DNA from: JAALKW01 sp033791145
GTDB lineage: Bacteria > Pseudomonadota > Gammaproteobacteria > Legionellales > Legionellaceae
Assembly: GCA_033791145.1 (NCBI GenBank)
Contig: JASJHH010000046.1
Span: 1-22,834, forward strand
Reading direction: 5' to 3'
Length of the DNA stretch: 22,834 bases
Made by a program: the position numbers and the translations under genes. Positions 6,165 to 14,345 of the stretch are shown piece by piece. The notes under the pieces were generated by a model. That model had not been told where the DNA came from. It searched no databases and saw nothing but the letters and a program-made list of their open reading frames with translations. Every line of letters begins with the position of its first letter. The first letter of the stretch is position 1.

Positions 6165-8096
6165 TTGAACGATATGGTTAAAAACTTATTTCTTTGGCTG
6201 ATTATAGCGATTGTTCTGGTCTCGGTGTTTAGTAATTTTGGTCCTCGAAATGCGGCGACAGAAAAAATTTCATACAGTCATTTTTTAAAAGAAATTGATC
6301 AAGGTGGCATTGCCTCTGTTTTGGTTGAAGATGACCGAATTATTCGAGGGACAACTAAAAATAATCAGCATTTTGTGACCTATCAGCCGATGCGAGATAA
6401 CGCACTTTTGGGTGAGTTATTAAAAAATAATGTGGCGGTCAGTGGGCAAGAAAAACAACAAGAAAGTTTCTTGCTGCATATTTTTATTAATTGGTTCCCT
6501 ATGTTGTTATTAATCGGCGTTTGGGTGTTTTTTATGCGCCAAATGCAAGGGGGCGGTGGTGGTAAAGGAGGGGCGATGTCGTTTGGTCGTTCAAAAGCAC
6601 GCTTGTTAGATGAAGACCAAGTGAAAGTTACTTTTGCCGATGTCGCAGGGGTTGATGAAGCCAAAGATGAAGTGAAAGAGTTGGTTGATTTTTTACGAGA
6701 TCCGTCTAAATTTCAAAAATTAGGGGGGCGCATTCCACGCGGCGTATTATTAGTAGGCGCACCGGGCACCGGAAAAACCTTACTTGCAAAAGCCGTGGCA
6801 GGTGAAGCAAAAGTACCGTTTTATACAATATCAGGTTCAGATTTTGTAGAAATGTTTGTGGGTGTTGGGGCGTCACGTGTGCGTGATATGTTTGAACAAG
6901 CAAAAAAACAATCGCCATGTATTATTTTTATTGATGAGATTGATGCGGTGGGTCGTCATCGAGGTGCAGGACTTGGCGGTGGGCACGATGAGCGTGAGCA
7001 AACTTTAAATCAGTTGTTGGTTGAAATGGATGGGTTTGAAGGCAGTGAAGGTGTGATTGTGATTGCGGCAACGAATCGCCCTGATGTACTTGACCCTGCT
7101 TTGTTAAGACCGGGTCGGTTTGATAGACAGGTGGTCGTGCCATTGCCTGATATCAGAGGGCGTGAGCATATTTTACGTGTACATATGAATAAAGTGCCTG
7201 CTGAAGAAGTGGTTGATATTTTAGCCATCGCAAAAGGGACGCCTGGATTCTCAGGGGCTGATTTGGCTAATTTAATTAATGAAGCCGCTTTGTTTGCAGC
7301 GCGCGCGGACAAACGAAAAGTAGGGATGATTGAATTAGACAAAGCCAAAGATAAAATTATGATGGGGGCCGAACGGCGCTCAATGGTTATGGATGAGTCT
7401 GAGAAAAAATTAACTGCATTTCATGAAGCAGGACACGCAATCGTGGGCTTATTGGTGCCTGATCATGACCCTGTATATAAAGTAACGATTATTCCACGTG
7501 GGCGTGCATTGGGTGTGACGATGTTTTTGCCGGATCAAGATAGGTATAGCCATAGTCGACAGCGCTTAGAGAGCCAGTTGGCGAGCTTGTTTGGGGGGCG
7601 TGTTGCAGAAGAGCTTGTTTTTGGTGAAAAAGAAGTCACTACAGGTGCATCAAACGATATTATGCGTGCCACTGAGATTGCACGAAAAATGGTAACCAGT
7701 TGGGGGCTTTCGTCCCTTGGGCCAATGACATTTGGGGAAGAAGAAGAGGGCGAGGTGTTTTTAGGGCGCTCAATGTCTAGCAATAAAGAAATGTCAGATA
7801 AAACCGCACAAATGGTTGATGCAGAAGTCCGCGTGATTATTGAAAGAAATTATCAACGCGCAACAAAAATTGTATCTGAGAATAGAGACAAATTAAATCT
7901 CATGGCAGAAGGGTTAATTAAATACGAAACGATTGATGCGAAGCAAATCAAAGAAATTATGGCAGGTGAACTGCCTTCTCCTCCTGATGATTGGGATGAA
8001 ATGAGTGCACCACCTACGCAAGAAGAAAAACCAAAGAAGCGTGCGTCGTCAAAAAAATCAACGCCCAAAGAAAACCCTGCTGATCCAGCCGCTTAA
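6165..8096 (+). CDS. ftsH: ATP-dependent zinc metalloprotease FtsH
   Basis: FtsH is the essential membrane-anchored AAA+ protease; it degrades misfolded membrane proteins and regulators such as LpxC. The 643-aa product is essentially the E. coli length. Membrane segments lie at about 7-23 and 105-124 with a periplasmic domain between. The Walker A motif GAPGTGKT is at 198-205, Walker B IIFIDEID has D257 and E258, and the second region of homology ATNRPDVLDPALLRPGRFD follows. The zinc site HEAGH is at 420-424, with E421 catalytic. The last 40 residues are polar and Lys/Pro-rich. The start is unusual: TTG at 6165 has GGGG (6153-6156) eight bases upstream, while the ATG three codons later (6174, giving MVKNLFLW as in many FtsH proteins) has no ribosome-binding site at the right distance. 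Either could be used. folP follows closely, as in E. coli. Confidence 0.97.
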   Translation: MNDMVKNLFLWLIIAIVLVSVFSNFGPRNAATEKISYSHFLKEIDQGGIASVLVEDDRIIRGTTKNNQHFVTYQPMRDNALLGELLKNNVAVSGQEKQQESFLLHIFINWFPMLLLIGVWVFFMRQMQGGGGGKGGAMSFGRSKARLLDEDQVKVTFADVAGVDEAKDEVKELVDFLRDPSKFQKLGGRIPRGVLLVGAPGTGKTLLAKAVAGEAKVPFYTISGSDFVEMFVGVGASRVRDMFEQAKKQSPCIIFIDEIDAVGRHRGAGLGGGHDEREQTLNQLLVEMDGFEGSEGVIVIAATNRPDVLDPALLRPGRFDRQVVVPLPDIRGREHILRVHMNKVPAEEVVDILAIAKGTPGFSGADLANLINEAALFAARADKRKVGMIELDKAKDKIMMGAERRSMVMDESEKKLTAFHEAGHAIVGLLVPDHDPVYKVTIIPRGRALGVTMFLPDQDRYSHSRQRLESQLASLFGGRVAEELVFGEKEVTTGASNDIMRATEIARKMVTSWGLSSLGPMTFGEEEEGEVFLGRSMSSNKEMSDKTAQMVDAEVRVIIERNYQRATKIVSENRDKLNLMAEGLIKYETIDAKQIKEIMAGELPSPPDDWDEMSAPPTQEEKPKKRASSKKSTPKENPADPAA

Positions 8097-8102
8097 TCGG
8101 CT
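8087..8102 (+). other. Small hairpin spanning the ftsH stop codon
   Basis: AGCCG (8087-8091) and CGGCT (8098-8102) can pair around CTTAAT, which contains the ftsH stop codon. Only TTATT follows, so it is a weak terminator at best. It sits eight bases before the folP ATG, where no clear Shine-Dalgarno sequence is seen, so it may affect folP translation. Confidence 0.3.
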
Positions 8103-8110
8103 TTATTGTC

Positions 8111-9001
8111 ATGAATAAAGTTGATTTTAAAGCATGGTGCGCGGCATCTAAACCTGTTTTAGTGCCGCCGCACTATCGAGGCAAGCCTTTGGTGATGGGG
8201 GTTTTAAATATAACGCCAGACTCTTTTTCGGATGGCGGTTTATTTTTAAAACCAGAAGCTGCATTAAGCCAAGCCGAAAAAATGATTCATGATGGCGCGG
8301 ATATATTAGATATTGGCGCGGAATCAACACGGCCTGGTGCAAAAGCATTAGATGTGGCTCAAGAGCTTCAGCGACTGATGCCTGTGCTCGAGTTGATTTT
8401 ATCACGTCATGATATTGCTATCTCAATCGATACTTATAAACCCGAAGTGATGCAGGCGGCTATTTTGGCCGGTGCTGCATGCATTAACGATGTATTTGCA
8501 TTGCAAAAACCAGGTGCGCTCGACATGGCGGCAACGCTTGATGTGCCGGTGTGTTTAATGCACATGCAAGGCACGCCTGAAACTATGCAGGTGGGGCTTT
8601 CTGATGCAGATACAGAAAATATAGATGATGTGATATTACAAGTGCATGCTTTTTTTGAGGCGCGTGTTGCAGCTTGTCTTGATGCCGGCTTATCTAGAAC
8701 ACAGTTGATTTTAGACCCAGGTTTTGGTTTTGGAAAAACAGTTAAACAAAATTTGAGGTTAACGAAAAAAATAGCAATGCTGACAGACAATAATATGCCG
8801 CTATTGCTCGGTGTTTCTCGTAAAAGTACAATAGGCGCTGTTTTGCAGCAAACAGTAGGCAATCGCTTGTCTGGTGGGTTGGCTTTGTCTGTATTTGCAG
8901 CATTAAACGGTGTTGCTATGCTAAGAACACATGATGTAGCCGAAACAAGGCAGGCGCTTGAAATGATTGATGTGATGTTGCAAGACAGCGATTTAGATTA
9001 A
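8111..9001 (+). CDS. folP: Dihydropteroate synthase
   Basis: FolP condenses 6-hydroxymethyl-dihydropterin diphosphate with p-aminobenzoate to give dihydropteroate in folate synthesis; it is the sulfonamide target. The 296-aa product has all family signatures in order: MGVLNITPDSFSDGG (29-43), GAESTRPGA (69-77), SIDTYKPEV, the INDV pterin-pocket motif, CLMHMQGTPETMQ, LDPGFGFGKT, GVSRKS and RTHDV. The N-terminus is about 15 residues longer than in E. coli FolP. The ATG at 8111 gives this length, but the ribosome-binding site is weak. It sits 14 bases after ftsH and 13 before glmM, the conserved ftsH-folP-glmM order. No substitution typical of sulfonamide resistance can be asserted from inspection. 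Confidence 0.96.
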   Translation: MNKVDFKAWCAASKPVLVPPHYRGKPLVMGVLNITPDSFSDGGLFLKPEAALSQAEKMIHDGADILDIGAESTRPGAKALDVAQELQRLMPVLELILSRHDIAISIDTYKPEVMQAAILAGAACINDVFALQKPGALDMAATLDVPVCLMHMQGTPETMQVGLSDADTENIDDVILQVHAFFEARVAACLDAGLSRTQLILDPGFGFGKTVKQNLRLTKKIAMLTDNNMPLLLGVSRKSTIGAVLQQTVGNRLSGGLALSVFAALNGVAMLRTHDVAETRQALEMIDVMLQDSDLD

Positions 9002-9014
9002 ATAAGGACATAAA

Positions 9015-10382
9015 ATGACACAACGTAAACATTTTGGGACCGATGGTATTCGAGGTCGTGTAGGTTCTGATGATATTACGCCTGAATTTATTTTAAAACT
9101 AGGCTGGGCTGTTGGTCGTGTTTTGGTTAATGGTGGACGCAAGCGCGTTTTAATTGGAAAAGATACACGTGTTTCAGGTTATTTATTAGAGTCAGCGCTT
9201 CAAGCCGGTTTATCTGCGGCGGGTGTCAATGTGGGTTTGTTAGGCCCTATGCCAACGCCTGCGGTGGCTTATTTGACTCGAACACTGCGTGCAACAGCAG
9301 GTATTGTAATTAGCGCTTCTCATAATCCATTTCATGATAATGGCATTAAGTTTTTTTCATCAGATGGCTTTAAATTTCCAGATGAGACGGAGCTGTCAAT
9401 AGAAGCTGAATTAACGAAAAAAATAGAAGTGGTAGCCTCCGAAAACTTAGGCAAGGCTGTGCGAATCAATGACGCAGCTGGGCGTTATATTGAGTTTTGT
9501 AAAGCAACGGTTCCATCTTTGACGCGCCTGACAGGCTTAAAAATTGTCGTCGATTGCGCGCATGGCGCAACGTATTATGTGGCGCCGCATGTCTTTTCAG
9601 AGCTGGGTGCGGACGTGATTACTATCGGCAATAAGCCCGATGGATTTAATATTAATAAAAACGTAGGTTCAACCGCACCTGAAGCATTACAAGCTGAGGT
9701 CTTAGTACATGGGGCTGATATAGGCGTTGGATTGGATGGCGATGGTGATAGAGTTGTACTTGTCGATGCCAGAGGGCGCTTGATTGATGGCGACCAAATT
9801 TTATATATGATTGCAAAAGACAGACAAGAAAGAAACGTATTACAAGGTGGGGTGGTGGGGACTCTCATGACCAATTATGGATTAGAAAAAGCACTGGAAG
9901 CATCCAATATTCCTTTTGTGCGTTCGAACGTAGGCGATCGCTATGTGCTTGAAGCATTACATGAACGGCAATGGCGTATTGGTGGTGAAACGTCAGGGCA
10001 TGTGGTTTGTTTAGATAAAACGACGACAGGAGATGGTATTGTGGCAGCATTGCAAGTGCTTGCCATGATGGTTCAAAAAAACAAGACTTTAGATGCTTTA
10101 TGCGAAGGGATTACTTTATTACCACAGACTTTAGTGAATCTTAAAACAAAAAAAGCGGCATTGCTTGCAAACAATCCTGAAGTTAAAGCGCGTGTGGAAG
10201 CGCTTAATTTAAAACTCAAAGGCGAAGGCCGTGTTTTATTGCGTCCATCCGGCACAGAGCCTGTACTTCGCGTCATGGTTGAAGGGCATGATGAGCAAAG
10301 TGTAACGCATGATGCGACAAATCTTCGGGATGAAATAGAGCTTATCGCACAAACACTAGATTCAACAGAAACAGCAGCTTAA
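9015..10382 (+). CDS. glmM: Phosphoglucosamine mutase
   Basis: GlmM interconverts glucosamine-6-phosphate and glucosamine-1-phosphate on the way to UDP-GlcNAc for peptidoglycan and LPS. The 455-aa product starts with FGTDGIRG. The phosphoserine loop ISASHNP places S102 at the same position as the phosphorylated Ser102 of E. coli. The metal-binding loop DGDGDR has D241, D243 and D245, again at E. coli numbering. GGETSGH is the sugar-recognition loop, and RPSGTEPVLRV near the C-terminus binds phosphate. AAGGA (9004-9008) lies six bases before the ATG. In E. coli glmM is followed directly by secG; here tpiA lies between. Confidence 0.97.
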   Translation: MTQRKHFGTDGIRGRVGSDDITPEFILKLGWAVGRVLVNGGRKRVLIGKDTRVSGYLLESALQAGLSAAGVNVGLLGPMPTPAVAYLTRTLRATAGIVISASHNPFHDNGIKFFSSDGFKFPDETELSIEAELTKKIEVVASENLGKAVRINDAAGRYIEFCKATVPSLTRLTGLKIVVDCAHGATYYVAPHVFSELGADVITIGNKPDGFNINKNVGSTAPEALQAEVLVHGADIGVGLDGDGDRVVLVDARGRLIDGDQILYMIAKDRQERNVLQGGVVGTLMTNYGLEKALEASNIPFVRSNVGDRYVLEALHERQWRIGGETSGHVVCLDKTTTGDGIVAALQVLAMMVQKNKTLDALCEGITLLPQTLVNLKTKKAALLANNPEVKARVEALNLKLKGEGRVLLRPSGTEPVLRVMVEGHDEQSVTHDATNLRDEIELIAQTLDSTETAA

Positions 10383-10409
10383 TCGTGATTTAATTAAGGA
10401 TAGCAACGC

Positions 10410-11171
10410 ATGCGACAGCAATTGGTCATGGGAAATTGGAAAATGAACGGGTCTCGCGAGAGCATCCATCGTTTATTAGATGAGCTACTTGAAAACTTTC
10501 CTGATACAACACAGGCATCTCCTGAGGTGGTTGTTTTTCCTCCGGCTATTTATATTCCTGAAGTGGCTGAGCGTTTAAGTAACACGCAAATAAAATGGGG
10601 GGCTCAAACCGTTTATTTTGAAGACTCGGGGGCGTATACGGGTGAGCTGTCGGCTGGGATGTTGAAAGATTATGGGTGTACTTATGTGCTGGTGGGGCAC
10701 TCTGAGCGTCGTCATTTATTTAATGAAGATGAAAAATGTGTTGCGAAGAAATTCCACCGCGTGAAAGAACATGATATGATACCGGTTCTTTGCGTAGGTG
10801 AGACCGAATTAGAGCGTAAAGAAGGCTTAACAATGTCGGTTTTAGAAGCGCAATTACGAGCTGTTTGTCGTGATGGTAGCGGAGATTTTGACGCGTCGGT
10901 TGTTGCATATGAACCGGTTTGGGCCATAGGTACGGGGCAAACTGCAACACCAGAAGATGCAGCAACGGTTCAGGCGAGTATTCGAGCAGTTATTGCGGCG
11001 CTTTCGCCTGAAGATGCAGACGCACTTCCTATTGTTTATGGTGGGAGTGTGACAGAAACAACGGCAGCGGCATTATTTGCGATGTCTGAGATTGATGGTG
11101 GGTTGGTGGGCGGTGCCTCACTGAATGCAAAACGATTTTTGGAAATTGTGACATGTATCAAATATTTTTAG
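10410..11171 (+). CDS. tpiA: Triosephosphate isomerase
   Basis: TpiA interconverts dihydroxyacetone phosphate and glyceraldehyde-3-phosphate in glycolysis and gluconeogenesis. The 253-aa product shows the classic catalytic residues: N9 and K11 in MGNWKMNG, H97 in VGHSERR, and E168 in AYEPVWAIGTGQTA, which also contains the mobile lid. YGGSV and GGLVGGASL form the phosphate-binding loops at the C-terminus. AAGGA (10396-10400) is nine bases before the ATG. Its last 19 bases overlap the start of secG. The C-terminus, VTCIKYF, is unusual in the terminal residues, perhaps shaped by the overlapping secG reading frame. Confidence 0.97.
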   Translation: MRQQLVMGNWKMNGSRESIHRLLDELLENFPDTTQASPEVVVFPPAIYIPEVAERLSNTQIKWGAQTVYFEDSGAYTGELSAGMLKDYGCTYVLVGHSERRHLFNEDEKCVAKKFHRVKEHDMIPVLCVGETELERKEGLTMSVLEAQLRAVCRDGSGDFDASVVAYEPVWAIGTGQTATPEDAATVQASIRAVIAALSPEDADALPIVYGGSVTETTAAALFAMSEIDGGLVGGASLNAKRFLEIVTCIKYF

Positions 11172-11473
11172 TGTTTCATGTGTTAATCGCAATGACCCTC
11201 GTTGGGTTAGTGTTGATGCAACATGGGAAAGGTGCTGATGTAGGTGCTGCTTTTGGCTCAGGTGCTTCGGGCACCGTGTTTGGCAGTCAAGGCGTTGGAA
11301 GCTTCTTGTTTAAATTAACAGGAGGGCTTGCAATGGCCTTTTTTGTGACGAGCGTTTCATTATCTGCTATGGTGGCGAATCAATATCAAAAAGCCAATCA
11401 AGTGATGATGCCAGCAACAAGTCAGGCACCCGGTTCTACGATTCCGGTTCCAATGGATGTAGAGCAACAATAA
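11153..11473 (+). CDS. secG: Preprotein translocase subunit SecG
   Basis: SecG is the small accessory subunit of the SecYEG protein-export channel. The 106-aa product has two membrane segments, about residues 3-22 and 52-73. Between them lies the conserved cytoplasmic loop QHGKGADVGAAFGSGASG, followed by TVFGSQG, closely matching E. coli SecG. The polar Pro/Gln-rich tail is family-typical and variable. The ATG lies inside the end of tpiA with GGA nine bases upstream, so translation is probably coupled to tpiA. The stop codon is only six bases before the tRNA-Leu gene. Confidence 0.95.
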   Translation: MYQIFLVFHVLIAMTLVGLVLMQHGKGADVGAAFGSGASGTVFGSQGVGSFLFKLTGGLAMAFFVTSVSLSAMVANQYQKANQVMMPATSQAPGSTIPVPMDVEQQ

Positions 11474-11479
11474 CGATTT

Positions 11480-11564
11480 ACCGAAGTGGTGGAATTGGTA
11501 GACACGCCGTCTTGAGGGGGCGGTGGCGCAAGCTGTGCCGGTTCGAGTCCGGCCTTCGGTACCA
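11480..11564 (+). tRNA. leuU: tRNA-Leu, anticodon GAG
   Basis: The acceptor stem ACCGAAG (11480-11486) pairs with CTTCGGT (11554-11560); A and an encoded CCA complete the 3' end. The anticodon stem CCGTC/GGCGG encloses the loop TTGAGGG, with anticodon GAG at 11514-11516, which reads CTC and CTT leucine codons. A 13-base variable arm (11524-11536) marks it as class II. The T-arm GCCGG/CCGGC has the loop TTCGAGT. Its place after secG is the position of leuU in E. coli. It lies six bases after secG and 15 bases before nuoA with no terminator or promoter room, so it must be cut from a longer transcript. Confidence 0.98.
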
Positions 11565-11579
11565 AATGAGCAAAACGAT

Positions 11580-11939
11580 ATGATGCTATCACAGTATTTA
11601 CCCGTCTTGATTTTTATTCTAATAGCGCTTGTCTTAGGCAGTGTCTTGTTGGGTGCGGGCGCACTTTTGTCCAATCGCCGCCCTGATGCGGTGAAAGATG
11701 CGCCCTATGAGTGTGGGTTTCCTGAGTTTGAAAATGCACGCATTCCTTTTGATGTGCGTTTTTACTTGGTGGCATTGTTGTTTATTATTTTTGATTTAGA
11801 AACTGCTTTTTTCTTTCCATGGGCTTTAGTGCTTCGGCAGCTTGGATGGTTTGGCTTTTTCGCCATGATGCTGTTTTTAGGGTTGCTTGTAATTGGTTTT
11901 ATTTATGAGTGGAAACGCGGTGCGTTAGAGTGGGAGTGA
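11580..11939 (+). CDS. nuoA: NADH-quinone oxidoreductase subunit A
   Basis: NuoA is a small membrane subunit of complex I near the quinone site. The open frame extends back into the tRNA, but the first sensible start is ATG at 11580, with GAG (11568-11570) nine bases upstream; a second ATG follows directly. The resulting 119-aa protein has three membrane segments, about residues 6-26, 63-83 and 89-108. It carries the conserved loop DAPYECGFPEFENARIPFDV, which contains the functionally important YECG cysteine, and the FDLETAFFFPWA motif. It opens the nuo operon; the next gene starts eight bases after its stop. Confidence 0.96.
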   Translation: MMLSQYLPVLIFILIALVLGSVLLGAGALLSNRRPDAVKDAPYECGFPEFENARIPFDVRFYLVALLFIIFDLETAFFFPWALVLRQLGWFGFFAMMLFLGLLVIGFIYEWKRGALEWE

Positions 11940-11947
11940 GGTTTTGA

Positions 11948-12427
11948 ATGCTTGAAGGTCAATTAAATAAGCAAGGGTTTGCAACCACAACACTTGAGAA
12001 ATTAGGCACTTGGGCTCAAAGTGGCTCAATGTGGCCCATGACCTTTGGTCTTGCCTGTTGTGCGGTTGAAATGATGCATGCAGGTGCGGCACGTTATGAT
12101 TTAGACCGATTTGGTGTTATTTTTCGCCCAAGCCCAAGGCAATCTGATGTCATGATTGTTGCAGGCACTTTATGTAACAAAATGGCGCCTGCATTAAGAC
12201 GGGTCTATGACCAAATGTCAGAACCTCGGTGGGTAATTTCAATGGGTTCTTGTGCGAATGGTGGTGGGTATTATCATTATTCTTATTCGGTTGTTCGAGG
12301 CTGTGACCGAATTGTTCCTGTTGATATTTATGTGCCCGGATGTCCTCCAACAGCTGAAGCACTGTTGTATGGCATTATTCAGTTACAAAACAAAGTCAAA
12401 CGAAAGAAAATAATTGAGGCTTCATGA
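11948..12427 (+). CDS. nuoB: NADH-quinone oxidoreductase subunit B
   Basis: NuoB carries cluster N2, the [4Fe-4S] centre that passes electrons to quinone. The 159-aa product has all four ligands: adjacent C37 and C38 in GLACCAVE, C102 in GSCANGGG and C132 in VPGCPP. The length suits the shorter, alphaproteobacterial and mitochondrial-like form rather than the longer E. coli protein. TGAGG, overlapping the nuoA stop, serves as ribosome-binding site. Its own stop overlaps nuoC by four bases (ATGA), suggesting coupled translation. Confidence 0.97.
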   Translation: MLEGQLNKQGFATTTLEKLGTWAQSGSMWPMTFGLACCAVEMMHAGAARYDLDRFGVIFRPSPRQSDVMIVAGTLCNKMAPALRRVYDQMSEPRWVISMGSCANGGGYYHYSYSVVRGCDRIVPVDIYVPGCPPTAEALLYGIIQLQNKVKRKKIIEAS

Positions 12428-13095
12428 TAAAAAAAACAACCTTACATGATGCATTACGCGCAGTGTGGGACCCTTCCGAAGTTGAAATAACAGAAGCGTT
12501 GGGTGAGTTAACCGCTGTGATTGACAGAAGTGCCTTGTTACCCGTGATGACACAGTTACGTGATCATGCTGATTTTGCATTTAACATATTAATTGACGTA
12601 TGTGGCGTGGATTATTTGCACTATGGGCTGTCTCAGTGGGAAACAGATGCAGCGAGCTCAGATGGCTTTTCTCGGGCCGTTGAACGTCGAGAGCTTGATC
12701 GTGATGCAAAAGAAAATGCAGAACAAGTTAAACCCGCACGTTTTGCTGTGGTATATCATTTGTTATCAACGACAAAAAATCATCGTTTGCGTATTAAAGT
12801 TTATTTGGATGAAGCGCTACCTGCGGTGGCATCCATTGTTTCGATTTGGCGAAGTGCCAATTGGTTTGAGCGCGAAGCCTATGATATGTACGGTATTTTG
12901 TTTGATGGACATCCTGATTTAAGGCGTATACTCACTGATTATGGTTTTATTGGTCATCCCTTCAGAAAAGATTTTCCATTAAGTGGTCATGTTGAAATGC
13001 GTTATGATAGCGACGCACAAAAAGTGATTTATGAGCCTGTTGAGATTGAACCACGTACATTAGTACCTAAAGTGATTCGAGGGGCTTTATCATGA
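12424..13095 (+). CDS. nuoC: NADH-quinone oxidoreductase subunit C
   Basis: NuoC is a peripheral-arm subunit of complex I that contacts NuoB and NuoD. This is the separate 223-aa form, not the NuoCD fusion of E. coli. It contains the 30-kDa signature: VVYHLLSTTKNHRLRIKV, then SIWRSANWFEREAYDMYGI, DGHPDLRRILTDY and GHPFRKDFPLSG. Between CGVDYLHYG and RFAVVYH lies a polar stretch of about 38 residues, rich in Glu, Arg and Ser, including GFSRAVE. From memory, a similar insertion occurs in NuoC of Xanthomonas and Legionella relatives. Both junctions are four-base ATGA overlaps. Confidence 0.96.
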   Translation: MIKKTTLHDALRAVWDPSEVEITEALGELTAVIDRSALLPVMTQLRDHADFAFNILIDVCGVDYLHYGLSQWETDAASSDGFSRAVERRELDRDAKENAEQVKPARFAVVYHLLSTTKNHRLRIKVYLDEALPAVASIVSIWRSANWFEREAYDMYGILFDGHPDLRRILTDYGFIGHPFRKDFPLSGHVEMRYDSDAQKVIYEPVEIEPRTLVPKVIRGALS

Positions 13096-14345
13096 TGGAA
13101 TTACAACAATACACCTTAAATTTTGGTCCACAACATCCAGCTGCACATGGTGTATTACGTTTGGTGTTAGAGCTTGAAGGTGAGACTATTCTGCGTGCTG
13201 ACCCGCATGTGGGGCTCTTACATCGAGGCACGGAAAAGCTTGTAGAAACAAAGCCTTACATTCAAAATATTGGGTATATGGACAGGCTCGATTATGTCTC
13301 CATGATGTGTAACGAACATGCTTATGTGCGTGCAATTGAGCAAATGCTTGGGGTTGAAGCACCTATTAGGGCGCAATACATTCGCACATTGTTTGATGAA
13401 GTAACACGAATTTTAAATCATTTGTTATGGCTTGGGGCAACAGCGCTTGATATTGGTGCTATGACGGTTTTTTTATATGCCTTTCGTGAGCGAGAAGATT
13501 TGTTTGATTGCTATGAGGCCGTTTCTGGCGCGAGAATGCATGCAACGTATTATCGGCCGGGTGGGGTTGCTCGCGATTTACCAGACACAATGCCGCAATA
13601 CAAGCCTTCAAGATGGCATACTGAGCGTGAAGTAGCAGCCATCAATGCGCATCGCACAGGAAGCTTGCTTGATTTTTTAGAAGCCTTTACGGGTCGCTTT
13701 CCAGGCTATATCGATGAATATGAGACGCTATTAACAGATAATCGGATTTGGAAGCAACGTACGGTTGATATTGGTATTGTTTCACCTGAAGATGCATTAC
13801 AACTAGGCTTTAGTGGTCCAATGCTACGTGGTTCAGGTGTTGCTTGGGATTTACGAAAAAAACAAACCTATGCGGCATATGACCAGGTTAAATTTGATAT
13901 CCCTGTCGGTAAAAACGGAGATTGTTACGATCGTTATTTAGTGCGCGTTGAAGAAATGCGTCAATCGAATCAAATTATTAAACAATGTATTACATGGCTG
14001 CGTAATAACCCTGGCCCTATTAAATTAGATGATCATAAAATTACGCCACCACCGCGTGAAACCATGAAGCATGATATGGAAGCCTTAATTCATCATTTTA
14101 AATTATTTACAGAAGGCTTTGCTTTGCCTCCTGGAGAAGTTTATAGCGCTGTTGAAGCACCTAAAGGTGAATTTGGTGTTTATTTGGTTTCAGATGGCGC
14201 AAATAAACCGTATCGCCTAAAAATTCGGGCGCCTGGATTTTCACATTTAGCAAGCCTTGATGAAATGGTAAAAGGCCATATGCTTGCGGATGGTGTTGCG
14301 ATTTTAGCAAGCCAAGATATTGTATTTGGGGAGATTGACCGGTGA
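13092..14345 (+). CDS. nuoD: NADH-quinone oxidoreductase subunit D
   Basis: NuoD (49-kDa subunit) forms the quinone-binding cavity with NuoB. The 417-aa product begins with NFGPQHPAAHGVLRL, whose histidines line the quinone pocket. It also has PHVGLLHRGTEKL, YVSMMCNEHAY, the LDIGAMT segment, GSGVAWDLRK, and DVIFGEIDR-like ending SQDIVFGEIDR. AGGGG ending seven bases before the first of two consecutive ATGs supports the start at 13092. The start overlaps nuoC and the end overlaps nuoE, each by four bases. The sequence is entirely canonical. Confidence 0.97.
   Translation: MMELQQYTLNFGPQHPAAHGVLRLVLELEGETILRADPHVGLLHRGTEKLVETKPYIQNIGYMDRLDYVSMMCNEHAYVRAIEQMLGVEAPIRAQYIRTLFDEVTRILNHLLWLGATALDIGAMTVFLYAFREREDLFDCYEAVSGARMHATYYRPGGVARDLPDTMPQYKPSRWHTEREVAAINAHRTGSLLDFLEAFTGRFPGYIDEYETLLTDNRIWKQRTVDIGIVSPEDALQLGFSGPMLRGSGVAWDLRKKQTYAAYDQVKFDIPVGKNGDCYDRYLVRVEEMRQSNQIIKQCITWLRNNPGPIKLDDHKITPPPRETMKHDMEALIHHFKLFTEGFALPPGEVYSAVEAPKGEFGVYLVSDGANKPYRLKIRAPGFSHLASLDEMVKGHMLADGVAILASQDIVFGEIDR

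Noticed and set aside
8434..8862. Minus-strand 142-codon frame opposite folP
   Set aside because: The folP motifs are continuous on the plus strand; the antisense product is Ser/Cys-rich shadow sequence.
11523..11579. Upstream extension of nuoA into the tRNA gene
   Set aside because: The frame is open by chance across the tRNA 3' half. The ATG at 11580 has a ribosome-binding site and gives the normal NuoA N-terminus.
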